64,000 bases of DNA from Belnapia mucosa. Lineage in GTDB: Bacteria > Pseudomonadota > Alphaproteobacteria > Acetobacterales > Acetobacteraceae. The notes below the pieces were generated by a model. The model saw only the letters and a list, made by a program, of their open reading frames with translations, made no database searches and had not been told where the DNA came from. Below are positions 6,839 to 15,613 of the stretch, in pieces. Numbering within the stretch: position 1 is the stretch's first letter; every line of letters starts with the position of its first letter. The stretch lies in the NCBI RefSeq assembly GCF_016775475.1, contig NZ_JAEUXJ010000011.1, positions 1-64,000 of the forward strand. Reading direction: 5' to 3'. The translations under genes were made by a program, and so were the position numbers.

Positions 6839-8730
6839 CCGATACGCTGCCCAAATTGCTGTCCCGCAATGCCCGGGAGCATGGCGGCGAGGTGGCGCTG
6901 CGCGAGAAGCAATTCGGCATCTGGCGCGCCTTCACCTGGACGGAATACGAGGCGCGGACGCGTGCCTTCGCGCTCGGCCTCCAATCGCTCGGCCTCGGCG
7001 CCGGCGATGTGGTCGGGCTGATCGGCGATAACAGGCCGGACTGGGTGATGGGCGAGATCGCGGCGCATGCGATCGGCGCTCGCTCGCTCGGCATCTATCG
7101 CGATGCGCTGGACGACGAGGTCGCTTACCTGCTGGAACATAGCGGCGCCAAGGCCGTGATCGCCGAGGATGAGGAGCAGGTCGACAAGCTGCTCGGCATG
7201 GGCGAGCGGGCGCCGGCGCTGCGGCACATCATCTATTCCGACCCGCGCGGCATGCGGAAGCACCAGGACCCGCGGCTGCTGCCGGCCACCGAGCTGGTGC
7301 GGCTGGGCGAGGCGGCGCATGCGGCCGATGCGGGGGCCTATGCGCGGCTGGTCGAGGCGACACGGGGCGAGGACATCGCCGTCCTCTGCACCACCTCCGG
7401 CACGACGGCGCGGCCGAAGCTCGCCATGCTGCGCGGCGGTGCGCTGGTGCGGCATTGCGAGAGCTACCTCAAGGCCGATCCGAAGGGGCCGCAGGACGAA
7501 TATGTCTCCGTCCTGCCGCTGCCCTGGATCATGGAGCAGATCTACGTCCTCGGCTGGGGTCTCATCGCCCGGATGAAGGTGAACTTCGTCGAGGAGCCGG
7601 AGACGATGATGGCCGATTTCCGCGAGATCGGCCCGAGCTTCGTCCTCTTCGCCCCACGCCTCTGGGAACAGATCGCGGCCGAGGTGCGGGCCAAGGTCAT
7701 GGATGCCTCGCCGCTCAAGCGGCGGATGTTCGAGCTCGGCATGCAGCGCGGCCTGGCGGCGCTCGACCGTGGCGGACGGTCGGGCCTGGCCGATACGCTG
7801 CTGTTTCGCGCGCTGCGCGACCGCCTGGGCTTCAGCAACCTCCGTTCGGCCGCGACCGGCGGGGCGGCGCTGGGGCCCGATACCTTCCGCTTCTTCCTGG
7901 CCATGGGCGTGCCGCTGCGCCAGCTCTATGGCCAGACCGAATTGCTCGGCGCCTATACGCTGCACCGGCCGGAGGCGGTGAATTTCGACACGGTCGGCGT
8001 GCGCTTCGATGAGACCATCGAGATGCGGATCGACAAGCCCGACCAGAATGGCGTCGGCGAGATCGTGACGCGCCATCCCAATATGTTCAGCGGCTATTTC
8101 GGCACGACCGAGACCGGCGACATGCGCGACGGCTGGCTGCATACCGGTGATGCCGGCTATTTCGACAAATCCGGCCATCTGGTGGTGATCGACCGCATCA
8201 AGGACATCGCCACCACCAGCCGCGGTGACCGGTTCAGCCCCCAGTACATCGAGAACAAGCTGAAATTCAGCCCCTATGTCGCGGAAGCGGTGGTGCTGGG
8301 CGACGGGCGGCCGCATCTGGCGGCGATGATCTGCATCCGCTTCCCCATCGTCTCGAAATGGGCGGAGCGCAACCGGATCGCCTTCACCACCTATACCGAT
8401 CTCTCGGCCCGCGACCAGGTGCTGGAGCTGTTGCGGGGCGAAGTGGCGCGGGTGAATGCCACCCTGCCGGAAGCACAGCGCATCCGCGACTTCGTCCTGC
8501 TTTACAAGGAGCTCGATGCGGATGACGACGAGCTGACCCGCACCCGCAAGGTGCGCCGCGGCGTCATCAACCAGAAATACGCCGAGATCATCACGGCGAT
8601 CTATGCGGGGGAGGCGGCGATCCCGGTGGATACCACCATTGCCTTCCAGGACGGCACGCGCCAGCGCATCCGTACCACGCTCCGCGTGGTCCCGATGCGC
8701 GAGGCGGCCTTGGCGCAGGCGGCGGAGTAG
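6835..8730 (+). CDS. Long-chain-type acyl-CoA synthetase (AMP-forming)
   Basis: A 631-residue ANL-superfamily enzyme of the FadD15-like type. The P-loop is TTSGTTARPK (from residue 186), followed by LPLPWIMEQIYV, YGQTE, and HTGDAGYFDKSGHL; the C-terminal part contains a KDI hinge and TRTRKVRRG. It activates a carboxylic acid to its CoA thioester through an acyl-adenylate. Its placement between livG and livH, with a 4-base overlap on the left and a 4-base gap on the right, implies that the imported substrate is a carboxylic acid activated on entry. Chain length and exact substrate cannot be read from sequence. Confidence 0.88.
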   Translation: MTDTLPKLLSRNAREHGGEVALREKQFGIWRAFTWTEYEARTRAFALGLQSLGLGAGDVVGLIGDNRPDWVMGEIAAHAIGARSLGIYRDALDDEVAYLLEHSGAKAVIAEDEEQVDKLLGMGERAPALRHIIYSDPRGMRKHQDPRLLPATELVRLGEAAHAADAGAYARLVEATRGEDIAVLCTTSGTTARPKLAMLRGGALVRHCESYLKADPKGPQDEYVSVLPLPWIMEQIYVLGWGLIARMKVNFVEEPETMMADFREIGPSFVLFAPRLWEQIAAEVRAKVMDASPLKRRMFELGMQRGLAALDRGGRSGLADTLLFRALRDRLGFSNLRSAATGGAALGPDTFRFFLAMGVPLRQLYGQTELLGAYTLHRPEAVNFDTVGVRFDETIEMRIDKPDQNGVGEIVTRHPNMFSGYFGTTETGDMRDGWLHTGDAGYFDKSGHLVVIDRIKDIATTSRGDRFSPQYIENKLKFSPYVAEAVVLGDGRPHLAAMICIRFPIVSKWAERNRIAFTTYTDLSARDQVLELLRGEVARVNATLPEAQRIRDFVLLYKELDADDDELTRTRKVRRGVINQKYAEIITAIYAGEAAIPVDTTIAFQDGTRQRIRTTLRVVPMREAALAQAAE

Positions 8731-8734
8731 GGCG

Positions 8735-9628
8735 ATGGATTGGACGCTGCTGCTGCAACTCACGCTGAACGGGTTGATCGTGGGCGCGCTCTACGGCGTC
8801 GTCGCGATGAGCTTCGTGTTGATCTACAAGGCGAGCCAGGTGGTGAATTTCGCCCAGGGCGAATTCCTGCTGGTGGGCGCCTGGGTCTGCTGGTGGCTGC
8901 TGACGGAATGGCAGCTGCCCTTCTGGGCCGGCTTCCTGGTGACGCTCGCCTTCATGACCGCCTTCGGCCTGATCCTGCAGGTGGTCGTGCTGCGGCCGCT
9001 GATCGGGGAGCCGGTGATCAGCGTCATCATGGCGACGATCGGCCTCGGCATCTTTTTCCAGGCGCTGATGAAATGGATCTTCGGCGTCTTCGCCAAGCCC
9101 TTCCCGCCGATCTTCAGCACCGAGCGGGTCAATGTCCTCGGGCTGGAGGTGCAGCCGGTCTATCTGATGAGCCTTGGCATCTCGATCCTCATCATGGCCG
9201 GCTTCGCCTGGTTCTTCACCGCCTCGAAGCATGGCCTCGCCATGCGGGCGACGGCTTTCGACCAGCAGGTGGCGCAGTCGCTAGGTATCTCGGTGCCGAA
9301 GGTCTTCGCCATGTCCTGGGCGATTTCGGCGGTGGTCTCCTCGGTGGCCGGGATCGTGGTGGGTGTGGTGAATGGTGTCTCCTCGGCGCTGTCCTTCTAC
9401 GGCATCAAAGTCTTCCCCGCCGTCATCCTGGGCGGGCTTGATAGCGTCGCTGGCGCGGTGCTCGGCGGGTTGATCGTCGGCGTGCTGGAGAATTGGGCGC
9501 AATATCTCGATGCCGGCTGGCTGAACTGGGGCAACATGGTCACCATCGCGCCCTTCTACGCCCTGATCCTGATCCTGCTGATCAAGCCCTACGGGCTGTT
9601 CGGCACCAAGAATATCGAGCGCGTTTGA
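8735..9628 (+). CDS. livH: LIV-type ABC permease (LivH-like)
   Basis: A 297-residue inner-membrane protein with about eight hydrophobic segments and the LivH hallmarks NGLIVGALYGVVAMSF at the N-terminus, VNFAQGEFLLVGAW and RATAFDQQVAQSLGI (coupling loop). The C-terminal GGLDSVAGAVLGGLIVG is also conserved. ATG at 8735 is chosen because it begins directly before the first transmembrane segment; the frame extends further upstream but only inside the preceding synthetase gene. It ends TGATG, sharing one base with livM. Pairs with LivM to form the channel. Confidence 0.9.
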   Translation: MDWTLLLQLTLNGLIVGALYGVVAMSFVLIYKASQVVNFAQGEFLLVGAWVCWWLLTEWQLPFWAGFLVTLAFMTAFGLILQVVVLRPLIGEPVISVIMATIGLGIFFQALMKWIFGVFAKPFPPIFSTERVNVLGLEVQPVYLMSLGISILIMAGFAWFFTASKHGLAMRATAFDQQVAQSLGISVPKVFAMSWAISAVVSSVAGIVVGVVNGVSSALSFYGIKVFPAVILGGLDSVAGAVLGGLIVGVLENWAQYLDAGWLNWGNMVTIAPFYALILILLIKPYGLFGTKNIERV

Positions 9629-10692
9629 TGGACCTGGCCCCCGCCGGCGACTACCGGAGCAGCTACCGGGAAGACATGACGATCTTCCCGACGCGGAACA
9701 GCCGCATTGCGATGTGGCTCGGCCTCGCCCTGCTCTGCGCGGCGCCGCTGGTCCTCGGGCGCTACGAGCTCGGCCTGCTGATCAATATCGGCACGCTGGG
9801 TATCGCCGCGCTCGGGCTCAACATCCTGGTCGGCTTCACCGGGCAGATCAGCATCGGCCATGCCGCCTTCTTCGGCTTCGGCGCCTTCGCCAGCGCCTGG
9901 CTGCATGAGCGCTGGCACATCCCGGTCGCGCTCTGCATCCCGCTGGCGGGGGCGATGACGGCGCTGGTCGGCCTCGTCTTCGGCGCGCCGGCGGGGCGGT
10001 TGAAGGGCCTCTATCTCGCCATCGCAACCCTCGCCGCGCAGTTCATCCTGGAGGATTTCTTCGCCCGCGCCCAATGGTTCACCGGCGGCGTGGCGGGACG
10101 GATCACCGAGCCCTTCGCACTCGGTTCCTGGGTGGCGGACCGGGAGGAGACCTACCTCTATGTCGTCATCGCCTATGTGGTGGTGATGTATGCCGCCGCG
10201 GCGAACCTGATGCGGACGCGGGACGGGCGGGCGCTGGTCGCGGTGCGCGACCACTACCTGAGCGCGGAGGTGATGGGCATCAACCTCGCCTATTACCGCA
10301 CGCTCTCCTTCGGCATCGCCTCGCTCTATGCCGGGATCGGCGGTGCGCTCTACGCGCATTACCTGCTCTTCGTCAGTGTCGAGGCCTTCAACATCCTCTT
10401 CTCCATCCAATTCCTCGGCATGGTCATCATCGGCGGGCTGGGCAGCGTGATGGGCAGCCTGATGGGCGCCGCCTTCATGGTGCTGCTGCCGGAACTGGTG
10501 CAGGCCGGGGCGGACGCGCTCTCAGGCAGCGCGATCGACCGGGTGCTGAAACTCGGCGCCTCGATCTCCTTCCTGCGCGAGATGGCGGTGGGTGCCGCCA
10601 TCATCCTGTTCCTGATCTTCGAGCCGGATGGCCTTGCCCACCGCTGGCGGCTGATCAAGGCCTATTGGAAGCTCTACCCGTATTCGCATTGA
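9628..10692 (+). CDS. livM: LIV-type ABC permease (LivM-like)
   Basis: A 354-residue multi-pass membrane protein with NILVGFTGQISIGHAAFFG (start of the LivM core, residues about 66-85) and a C-terminal half carrying VRDHYLSAEVMGIN and the conserved GGLGSVMGSLMGAAFM. About 25 hydrophilic residues precede the first membrane segment; a later in-frame ATG (residue 17) is an alternative start. It begins in the stop codon of livH (TGATG) and is followed by the binding protein after 14 bases. Forms the permease dimer with LivH. Confidence 0.9.
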   Translation: MDLAPAGDYRSSYREDMTIFPTRNSRIAMWLGLALLCAAPLVLGRYELGLLINIGTLGIAALGLNILVGFTGQISIGHAAFFGFGAFASAWLHERWHIPVALCIPLAGAMTALVGLVFGAPAGRLKGLYLAIATLAAQFILEDFFARAQWFTGGVAGRITEPFALGSWVADREETYLYVVIAYVVVMYAAAANLMRTRDGRALVAVRDHYLSAEVMGINLAYYRTLSFGIASLYAGIGGALYAHYLLFVSVEAFNILFSIQFLGMVIIGGLGSVMGSLMGAAFMVLLPELVQAGADALSGSAIDRVLKLGASISFLREMAVGAAIILFLIFEPDGLAHRWRLIKAYWKLYPYSH

Positions 10693-10706
10693 TGGGGAGG
10701 ACAAGA

Positions 10707-11993
10707 ATGACCATGAAGGCAACGATCCTGGGCTTGGCCACGGCCGCGGCGCTGACCCTGCCGGCGGCGGCGCAGCCGGTTCCGGTCGCGCATCTGATGG
10801 ACCTCTCGGGCGCCACCAGCGATGTCGGCACGCCCTTCGCACAGGGCGTCAACGACACCTGGGCCTGGCTCAACCGCACCCGCAACGGCGTCGCCGGGCG
10901 GCAGGTGAATGTGCTGGCCTTCGACTACGGCTACCAGGCGCCGCGCGCCGTCAGCCAGTACCAGGCTTGGAGCCGCGACCGCGTCGTCGCCATCAATGGC
11001 TGGGGCACGGCGGATACCGAGGCGCTGGTGCGCTTCGTGACGCGCGACAAGGTGCCCTATGTCTCGGGCTCCTACTCCGCGGCGCTGACCGATGCCGGCG
11101 GCAAGTCCGGGCGGCAGGGCGTGGAGGCCTCGCCCTACAACTTCTTCTACGGCCCATCCTATTCGGATGCGCTGCGGGCGATGCTGATCTGGGCCGCCGA
11201 GGACTGGAAGGGGAAGGGCGGGCAGGGGCGGCCGAAATACGTCCATATGGGCGGCAACCACCCCTATCCGAATTCGCCCAAGGCGGCCGGTGAGGCACTG
11301 GCGGCGGAACTCGGCTTCGAGGTGCTGCCGGCGATCGTCTTCGCGCTGACGCCGGGCGACTACACCGCGCAATGCCTGACGCTGAAGAACCAGGGCGCCA
11401 ATTACGCCTATCTCGGCAATACCGCGGGCTCCAACATCTCCGTGCTCCGGGCCTGCCAGACCGCGGGGGTGAATGTCCAGTTCATGGGCAATGTCTGGGG
11501 CATGGATGAGAATGCCATGAAGGCCGCGGGTCCGGCGGCAAATGGCGTGGTCTTCCCGGTCCGCACCGGCGCGGTCTGGGGCCAGCAGGCGGCGGGCATG
11601 GCGAATGTGCAGGCGATCAGCCGCATCTCCGACCAGGCCGGCACGGCCTACCGGCCGGTCCACTACCTCTCCGGCATCTGCAGCGCCATGCTGATGGCGG
11701 AAGCCATGGAGACGGCGGCGGCGAATGGCGGCCAGATCACCGGCGAGCGTATCCGCGACGGCTTCTATGCCCGGCAGAACTGGGTGCCCAATGGGTTCGA
11801 CGGTGTCTGCTCGCCCTCCAACTTCACCGCGGCCGATCATCGCGGCCAGCTCTCCGTCGCGCTGTATCGCGCGCGCGTCACCGGCGATACCAGCCAGGGC
11901 AGTGTCGGCGAGCTGATGCAGAACGGCACGATGCGGCTGGAGCCGGTGAAGACGGTCACGCTCGACCGCCGTGCCGACTGGCTGGGCTGGTAA
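10707..11993 (+). CDS. LIV-type ABC transporter substrate-binding protein
   Basis: A 428-residue periplasmic binding protein of the type I (Peripla_BP_6) fold. A signal peptide is clear: MTMKATILGL followed by an Ala/Leu core and cleavage near AAAQP (residues 21-25). The mature part opens with VPVAHLMDLSGATSDVG and contains VAINGWGTADTEALVRFV and YLGNTAGSNISVLRACQ. GGGGAGGACAAGA before the ATG at 10707 sets the start; the ATG two codons later is possible. It delivers ligand to LivHM. Unlike LivK for leucine it belongs to the group found beside acyl-CoA ligase genes, so the ligand is probably an organic acid (inference). Confidence 0.88.
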   Translation: MTMKATILGLATAAALTLPAAAQPVPVAHLMDLSGATSDVGTPFAQGVNDTWAWLNRTRNGVAGRQVNVLAFDYGYQAPRAVSQYQAWSRDRVVAINGWGTADTEALVRFVTRDKVPYVSGSYSAALTDAGGKSGRQGVEASPYNFFYGPSYSDALRAMLIWAAEDWKGKGGQGRPKYVHMGGNHPYPNSPKAAGEALAAELGFEVLPAIVFALTPGDYTAQCLTLKNQGANYAYLGNTAGSNISVLRACQTAGVNVQFMGNVWGMDENAMKAAGPAANGVVFPVRTGAVWGQQAAGMANVQAISRISDQAGTAYRPVHYLSGICSAMLMAEAMETAAANGGQITGERIRDGFYARQNWVPNGFDGVCSPSNFTAADHRGQLSVALYRARVTGDTSQGSVGELMQNGTMRLEPVKTVTLDRRADWLGW

Positions 11994-12000
11994 CCAGCCA

Positions 12001-12798
12001 ATGGAGGCCGCGCCGCTCCTCGAGGTCAACAATATCGAGGTCGTCTATAACGACGTCATCCTTGTGCTGCGCGGCCTCTCGCTCAAGGTGCCGCAGGGCA
12101 AGATCGTTGCCCTGCTCGGTGCGAATGGCGCCGGGAAATCGACGACGCTGAAAGCGATCTCGGGCCTGCTGAAGACAGAAGAGGGCGAGGTCACCCGCGG
12201 CGAGATCCGCTTCGCCGGCGAACGCATCGACGGGATCGATCCGCATATGATCGTCCGCCGCGGCATCTTCCAGGTGATGGAAGGCCGCCGCATCATTGCC
12301 GACATGACCTGCCTCGAGAATCTGCGCCTCGGGGCCTTTACCCGCTCCGATAACGACGTGAAGCCGGATATCGAGCGGGTCTATGGCTATTTCCCGCGGC
12401 TGAGGGAACGCACCGGCCTTGCCGGCTACCTCTCGGGCGGGGAGCAGCAGATGCTGGCGATCGGGCGTGCGTTGATGGCGCGGCCGAAGCTGATCCTCAT
12501 GGACGAGCCCTCCATGGGCCTCTCGCCGCTGCTGGTGAAGGAGGTCTTCTCCATCATCCGCCGGCTGAACGAGGAACTCGGCATCACCATCCTGCTGGTC
12601 GAGCAGAATGCGCGCATGGCACTCTCGGTCGCGAGCTATGCCTATGTGATGGAGCAGGGCAAGGTGGTGCTGGACGGCACAGCGGAGGCGCTGGCCGACA
12701 ATGAGGATGTGAAGGAATTCTACCTCGGTGGCCATGGCGCCGAGCGGAAGAGCTTCAAGAACCTCAAGAGCTACAAGCGGAGGAAGCGGTGGCTCTAG
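12001..12798 (+). CDS. livF: LIV-type ABC transporter ATP-binding protein (LivF-like)
   Basis: A 265-residue ATPase with Walker A GANGAGKST (about residues 40-48), the LSGGEQQMLAIGRAL signature and Walker B LILMDEPSMGLSP, the SMGL form being typical of LivF. The C-terminal tail (KSFKNLKSYKRRKRW) is strongly basic and longer than in standard LivF. The start at 12001 has a weak Shine-Dalgarno but immediately follows the binding-protein stop and a short palindrome, so coupling may be used. The gene overlaps the next by 10 bases. Works with LivG as the ATPase pair. Confidence 0.9.
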   Translation: MEAAPLLEVNNIEVVYNDVILVLRGLSLKVPQGKIVALLGANGAGKSTTLKAISGLLKTEEGEVTRGEIRFAGERIDGIDPHMIVRRGIFQVMEGRRIIADMTCLENLRLGAFTRSDNDVKPDIERVYGYFPRLRERTGLAGYLSGGEQQMLAIGRALMARPKLILMDEPSMGLSPLLVKEVFSIIRRLNEELGITILLVEQNARMALSVASYAYVMEQGKVVLDGTAEALADNEDVKEFYLGGHGAERKSFKNLKSYKRRKRWL

Positions 12799-13994
12799 CG
12801 GAATATTTCGACGCGCTCGAGACCCGCAGCGCCGACGAACGGGAAGCGGCACAGGCCGCGGCGCTGGCGCGGCAGATCACCCATGCCCGGACCCAGGCGC
12901 CTCATTATGCCGGTCTGCCGGACGGGCCGCTCACCGCGCTACCGGTGACGCGGAAGTCCGAGCTCGTGGCGCAGCAAAGTGCGCGGCCTCCCTTCGGTGG
13001 TGTGGTGGCAACGCCCTTCGGCCAGCTCGCCCGCGTCTTCGCCTCGCCCGGCCCGATCTATGAGCCGGAAGCGGCGGTGCCGGATTACTGGCGCTATGCG
13101 CGGGCGCTGCATGCGACCGGGCTGCGCGCCGGCGAGTTGCTGCACAACTGCTTCGCCTATCACTTCACCCCGGCCGGCAGCATGCTGGAAGGCGGGGCAC
13201 GGGCGCTGGGCTGCCCGGTCTTTCCGGCCGGCACGGGCAATACCGAGATGCAGGCCCAGGCCGCGGCGCAACTCCGTCCGCGCTGCTACAGTGGCACGCC
13301 GGATTTCCTGAAGACGATCCTGGAGCGGGGCGACGCGCTCGGCCTGGATCTGTCTTCGCTGAAGCTCGGCCATGTAACCGGCGGCGCCTATCTGCCGAGC
13401 CTGCGTGCCTGGTATGCGGAGCGCGGGCTGACCGTGCTGCAGAGCTACGGCACCGCCGATCTTGGCCTCATCGCCTATGAGAGCGAGGCACCCGAGGGGC
13501 TGATCTTTGATGAGGGCGTGATCGTCGAGATCGTCCGGCCGGGCACCGGCGACCCGGTGCCGGATGGCGAGGTGGGAGAGGTCGTGGTGACCACGCTCAA
13601 CCCGCATCATCCGCTGATCCGGTTCGCCACCGGCGACCTGTCCGCCATCCTGCCAGGGCAATCGCCCTGCGGCCGCACCAACCGGCGCATCCGCGGCTGG
13701 ATGGGGCGGGCCGATCAGGCCGCTAAGGTGCGCGGGATGTTCGTGCGGCCGGAGCAGGTGGCGGCGGTTCTGCGCGCCGTGCCGGGCGTGGCCAAGGCGC
13801 GGCTGGTTGTCTCGCTGGAGGGCGAGCGCGACGTAATGCTGCTGCGCGCTGAGGCACCGGCCGAGGCGGCCGCGGCGCTGGCCGAAGCCTTGCAGGGGGC
13901 GACCAATCTGCGCGGCCAGGTCGAATGCGTCCCGCCCGGGAGCCTGCCGAATGACGGCAAGGTCATCGACGACACGCGGCCGGTGCCGGGCTGA
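12789..13994 (+). CDS. Phenylacetate-CoA ligase-like protein without canonical P-loop
   Basis: A 401-residue PaaK-related protein. Recognisable parts are LLHNCFAYHFTPAG (about residues 118-131), YSGTPDFLKTIL, SYGTADLGLIAYE and the C-terminal GRADQAAKVRGMFV, like the A8/hinge region of PaaK. The SSGTTGxP phosphate-binding loop of true ligases is not present; in its place is VFASPGPIYEP (about residues 79-89). GTG at 12789 is chosen because GGAGGAAG lies just upstream inside livF. Such genes are common at the end of LIV-type clusters; whether it is a catalytic ligase, an altered ligase or a binding protein is open. Confidence 0.8.
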   Translation: MALAEYFDALETRSADEREAAQAAALARQITHARTQAPHYAGLPDGPLTALPVTRKSELVAQQSARPPFGGVVATPFGQLARVFASPGPIYEPEAAVPDYWRYARALHATGLRAGELLHNCFAYHFTPAGSMLEGGARALGCPVFPAGTGNTEMQAQAAAQLRPRCYSGTPDFLKTILERGDALGLDLSSLKLGHVTGGAYLPSLRAWYAERGLTVLQSYGTADLGLIAYESEAPEGLIFDEGVIVEIVRPGTGDPVPDGEVGEVVVTTLNPHHPLIRFATGDLSAILPGQSPCGRTNRRIRGWMGRADQAAKVRGMFVRPEQVAAVLRAVPGVAKARLVVSLEGERDVMLLRAEAPAEAAAALAEALQGATNLRGQVECVPPGSLPNDGKVIDDTRPVPG

Positions 13995-15613
13995 TGCTGC
14001 CGCGGGGCGACAGCTACGAAGCGATCCGCGCCGCCTTCCGCTGGCAGGTGCCGGAGCGTTTCAACATCGCCGCCGCTTGCTGCGATCGCTGGGCGGATGG
14101 CAGCGGCCGGCCCGCGCTGCTGCATCTGCGTACGGATGGCGCGATGGAGCGCATCAGCTTCGATGCCTTGCGGGCCGAGAGCAACCGGCTGGCCAATGCC
14201 CTCACCGCGCATGGCATCGGGCCGGGCGACCGGATCGGCGTGTTGCTGCCGCAGGTGCCGGCTGCGGCGATCGCACATCTTGCGGCCTACAAGCTCGGCG
14301 CCATCGCCGTGCCGTTGTTCCAGCTGTTTCAGGAACAGGCGCTGGAATATCGGTTGCGCGATTGCGGGGCGGCGGCGCTGGTGACGGATGCGGTGGGGCT
14401 GGCGAAGATCGCCGGGCTTGATCTGCCGGCGCTGCGGCTGGTGCTCAGCGCGGATGGGGCAGGGCCAGGGGCGCTCGACCTCCGCGCCGAGATGGCCCGG
14501 GCGAGCGACGCCTTCGCAACGCGTGACACGGCGGCCGACGATCCCGCTGTCATCATCTATACCTCCGGCACCACCGGCGCTCCGAAGGGGGCGCTGCATG
14601 CGCATCGCGTGCTGCTCGGCCATCTGCCGGGGGTCGAGATGCCGCAGGACCTGTTTCCGCAGCCGGGCGACCTGTTCTGGACGCCGGCCGACTGGGCCTG
14701 GATCGGCGGGCTGTTCGATGTGTTGCTGCCGAGCCTCTATCACGGCGTGCCGGTGCTGGCGCATCGGATGGCGAAATTCGATCCGGAATTCGCCTACCGG
14801 CTGATGGCCGAGCATGGGGTGCGCAATGCCTTCCTTCCGCCGACCGCGCTGAAGATGCTGCGCCTGGTGCCAGACCCGACGCGCTTCGGCGCCCGACCGC
14901 GGAGCATCGGCAGCGGCGGCGAGACGCTGGGCGCCGAGCTGCTGGACTGGGGCCGCGCCACCTTCGGCTGCACGATCAACGAATTCTACGGCCAGACCGA
15001 ATGCAACTTGGTCGTCTCCTCCTGCGCCGCGCTGATGCCGGCGCGGCCAGGCTGGATGGGCCGTGCCGTACCGGGGCATGAGGTGGCGGTGGTGGATGCC
15101 GAGGGCCGCGTGCTGCCGCCCGGGCAGCAGGGCACCATCGCCATCCGCCGACCCGACCCGGTGATGTTCCTCGGCTATTGGAACAGTCCGGAGGAGACGG
15201 CGGCCAAATTTGCCGGCGATTGGCTGCTGACCGGCGACCAGGGCGAGCAGGACGAAGCGGGCTGGTTCCGCTTCGTCGGCCGCGATGATGATGTCATCAC
15301 CTCCGCCGGCTACCGCATCGGGCCAGGCGAGATCGAGGATTGCCTCGCCGCACATCCCGCCGTCGCCATGGCCGCGGTGATCGGCCTGCCCGATCCGTTG
15401 CGGACCGAGGCGGTCACCGCCATCGTCGTCCCGGCACCGGGTGTCGCTACGGATGAAGCCTTGGCGCGCAGCTTGCAGGACCATGTGAAGACGCGGCTCG
15501 CCGCGCATGTCTATCCGCGTGCCGTGCATTTTGCCGATGCGCTGCCGCTGACCGCCACCGGCAAGGTGATGCGCGGGGAGCTGCGCCGCCGCTATACCAA
15601 GGGAGAGGGCTGA
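13994..15613 (+). CDS. AMP-forming acyl-CoA synthetase (acetyl-CoA synthetase-like)
   Basis: A 539-residue ANL enzyme. Motifs: YTSGTTGAPKGAL (P-loop, about residues 193-205), TPADWAWIGGLFDVLLP, FYGQTECNLV, LTGDQGEQDEAGWFRFVGRDDDVITSAGYRIGP (hinge, quoted as LTGDQ and GRDDD) and the catalytic-lysine segment TATGKVMRGEL near the C-terminus. It is of the medium/short-chain acyl or Acs-like branch and would form the acyl-CoA used by the dehydrogenase encoded next. It starts within the stop codon of the previous gene (TGATG) and ends the same way with the dehydrogenase. Confidence 0.88.
   Translation: MLPRGDSYEAIRAAFRWQVPERFNIAAACCDRWADGSGRPALLHLRTDGAMERISFDALRAESNRLANALTAHGIGPGDRIGVLLPQVPAAAIAHLAAYKLGAIAVPLFQLFQEQALEYRLRDCGAAALVTDAVGLAKIAGLDLPALRLVLSADGAGPGALDLRAEMARASDAFATRDTAADDPAVIIYTSGTTGAPKGALHAHRVLLGHLPGVEMPQDLFPQPGDLFWTPADWAWIGGLFDVLLPSLYHGVPVLAHRMAKFDPEFAYRLMAEHGVRNAFLPPTALKMLRLVPDPTRFGARPRSIGSGGETLGAELLDWGRATFGCTINEFYGQTECNLVVSSCAALMPARPGWMGRAVPGHEVAVVDAEGRVLPPGQQGTIAIRRPDPVMFLGYWNSPEETAAKFAGDWLLTGDQGEQDEAGWFRFVGRDDDVITSAGYRIGPGEIEDCLAAHPAVAMAAVIGLPDPLRTEAVTAIVVPAPGVATDEALARSLQDHVKTRLAAHVYPRAVHFADALPLTATGKVMRGELRRRYTKGEG

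Noticed and set aside
10074..11993. Extended 639-codon version of the solute-binding protein
   Set aside because: The extra N-terminal part is livM read in another frame; the signal peptide and GGGGAGG site fix the start at 10707.
11984..11998. Short palindrome at the stop of the solute-binding protein gene (GGCTGGT-A-ACCAGCC)
   Set aside because: Its 7-base arms leave a one-base loop, too tight for a hairpin, and the operon clearly continues; treated as chance.
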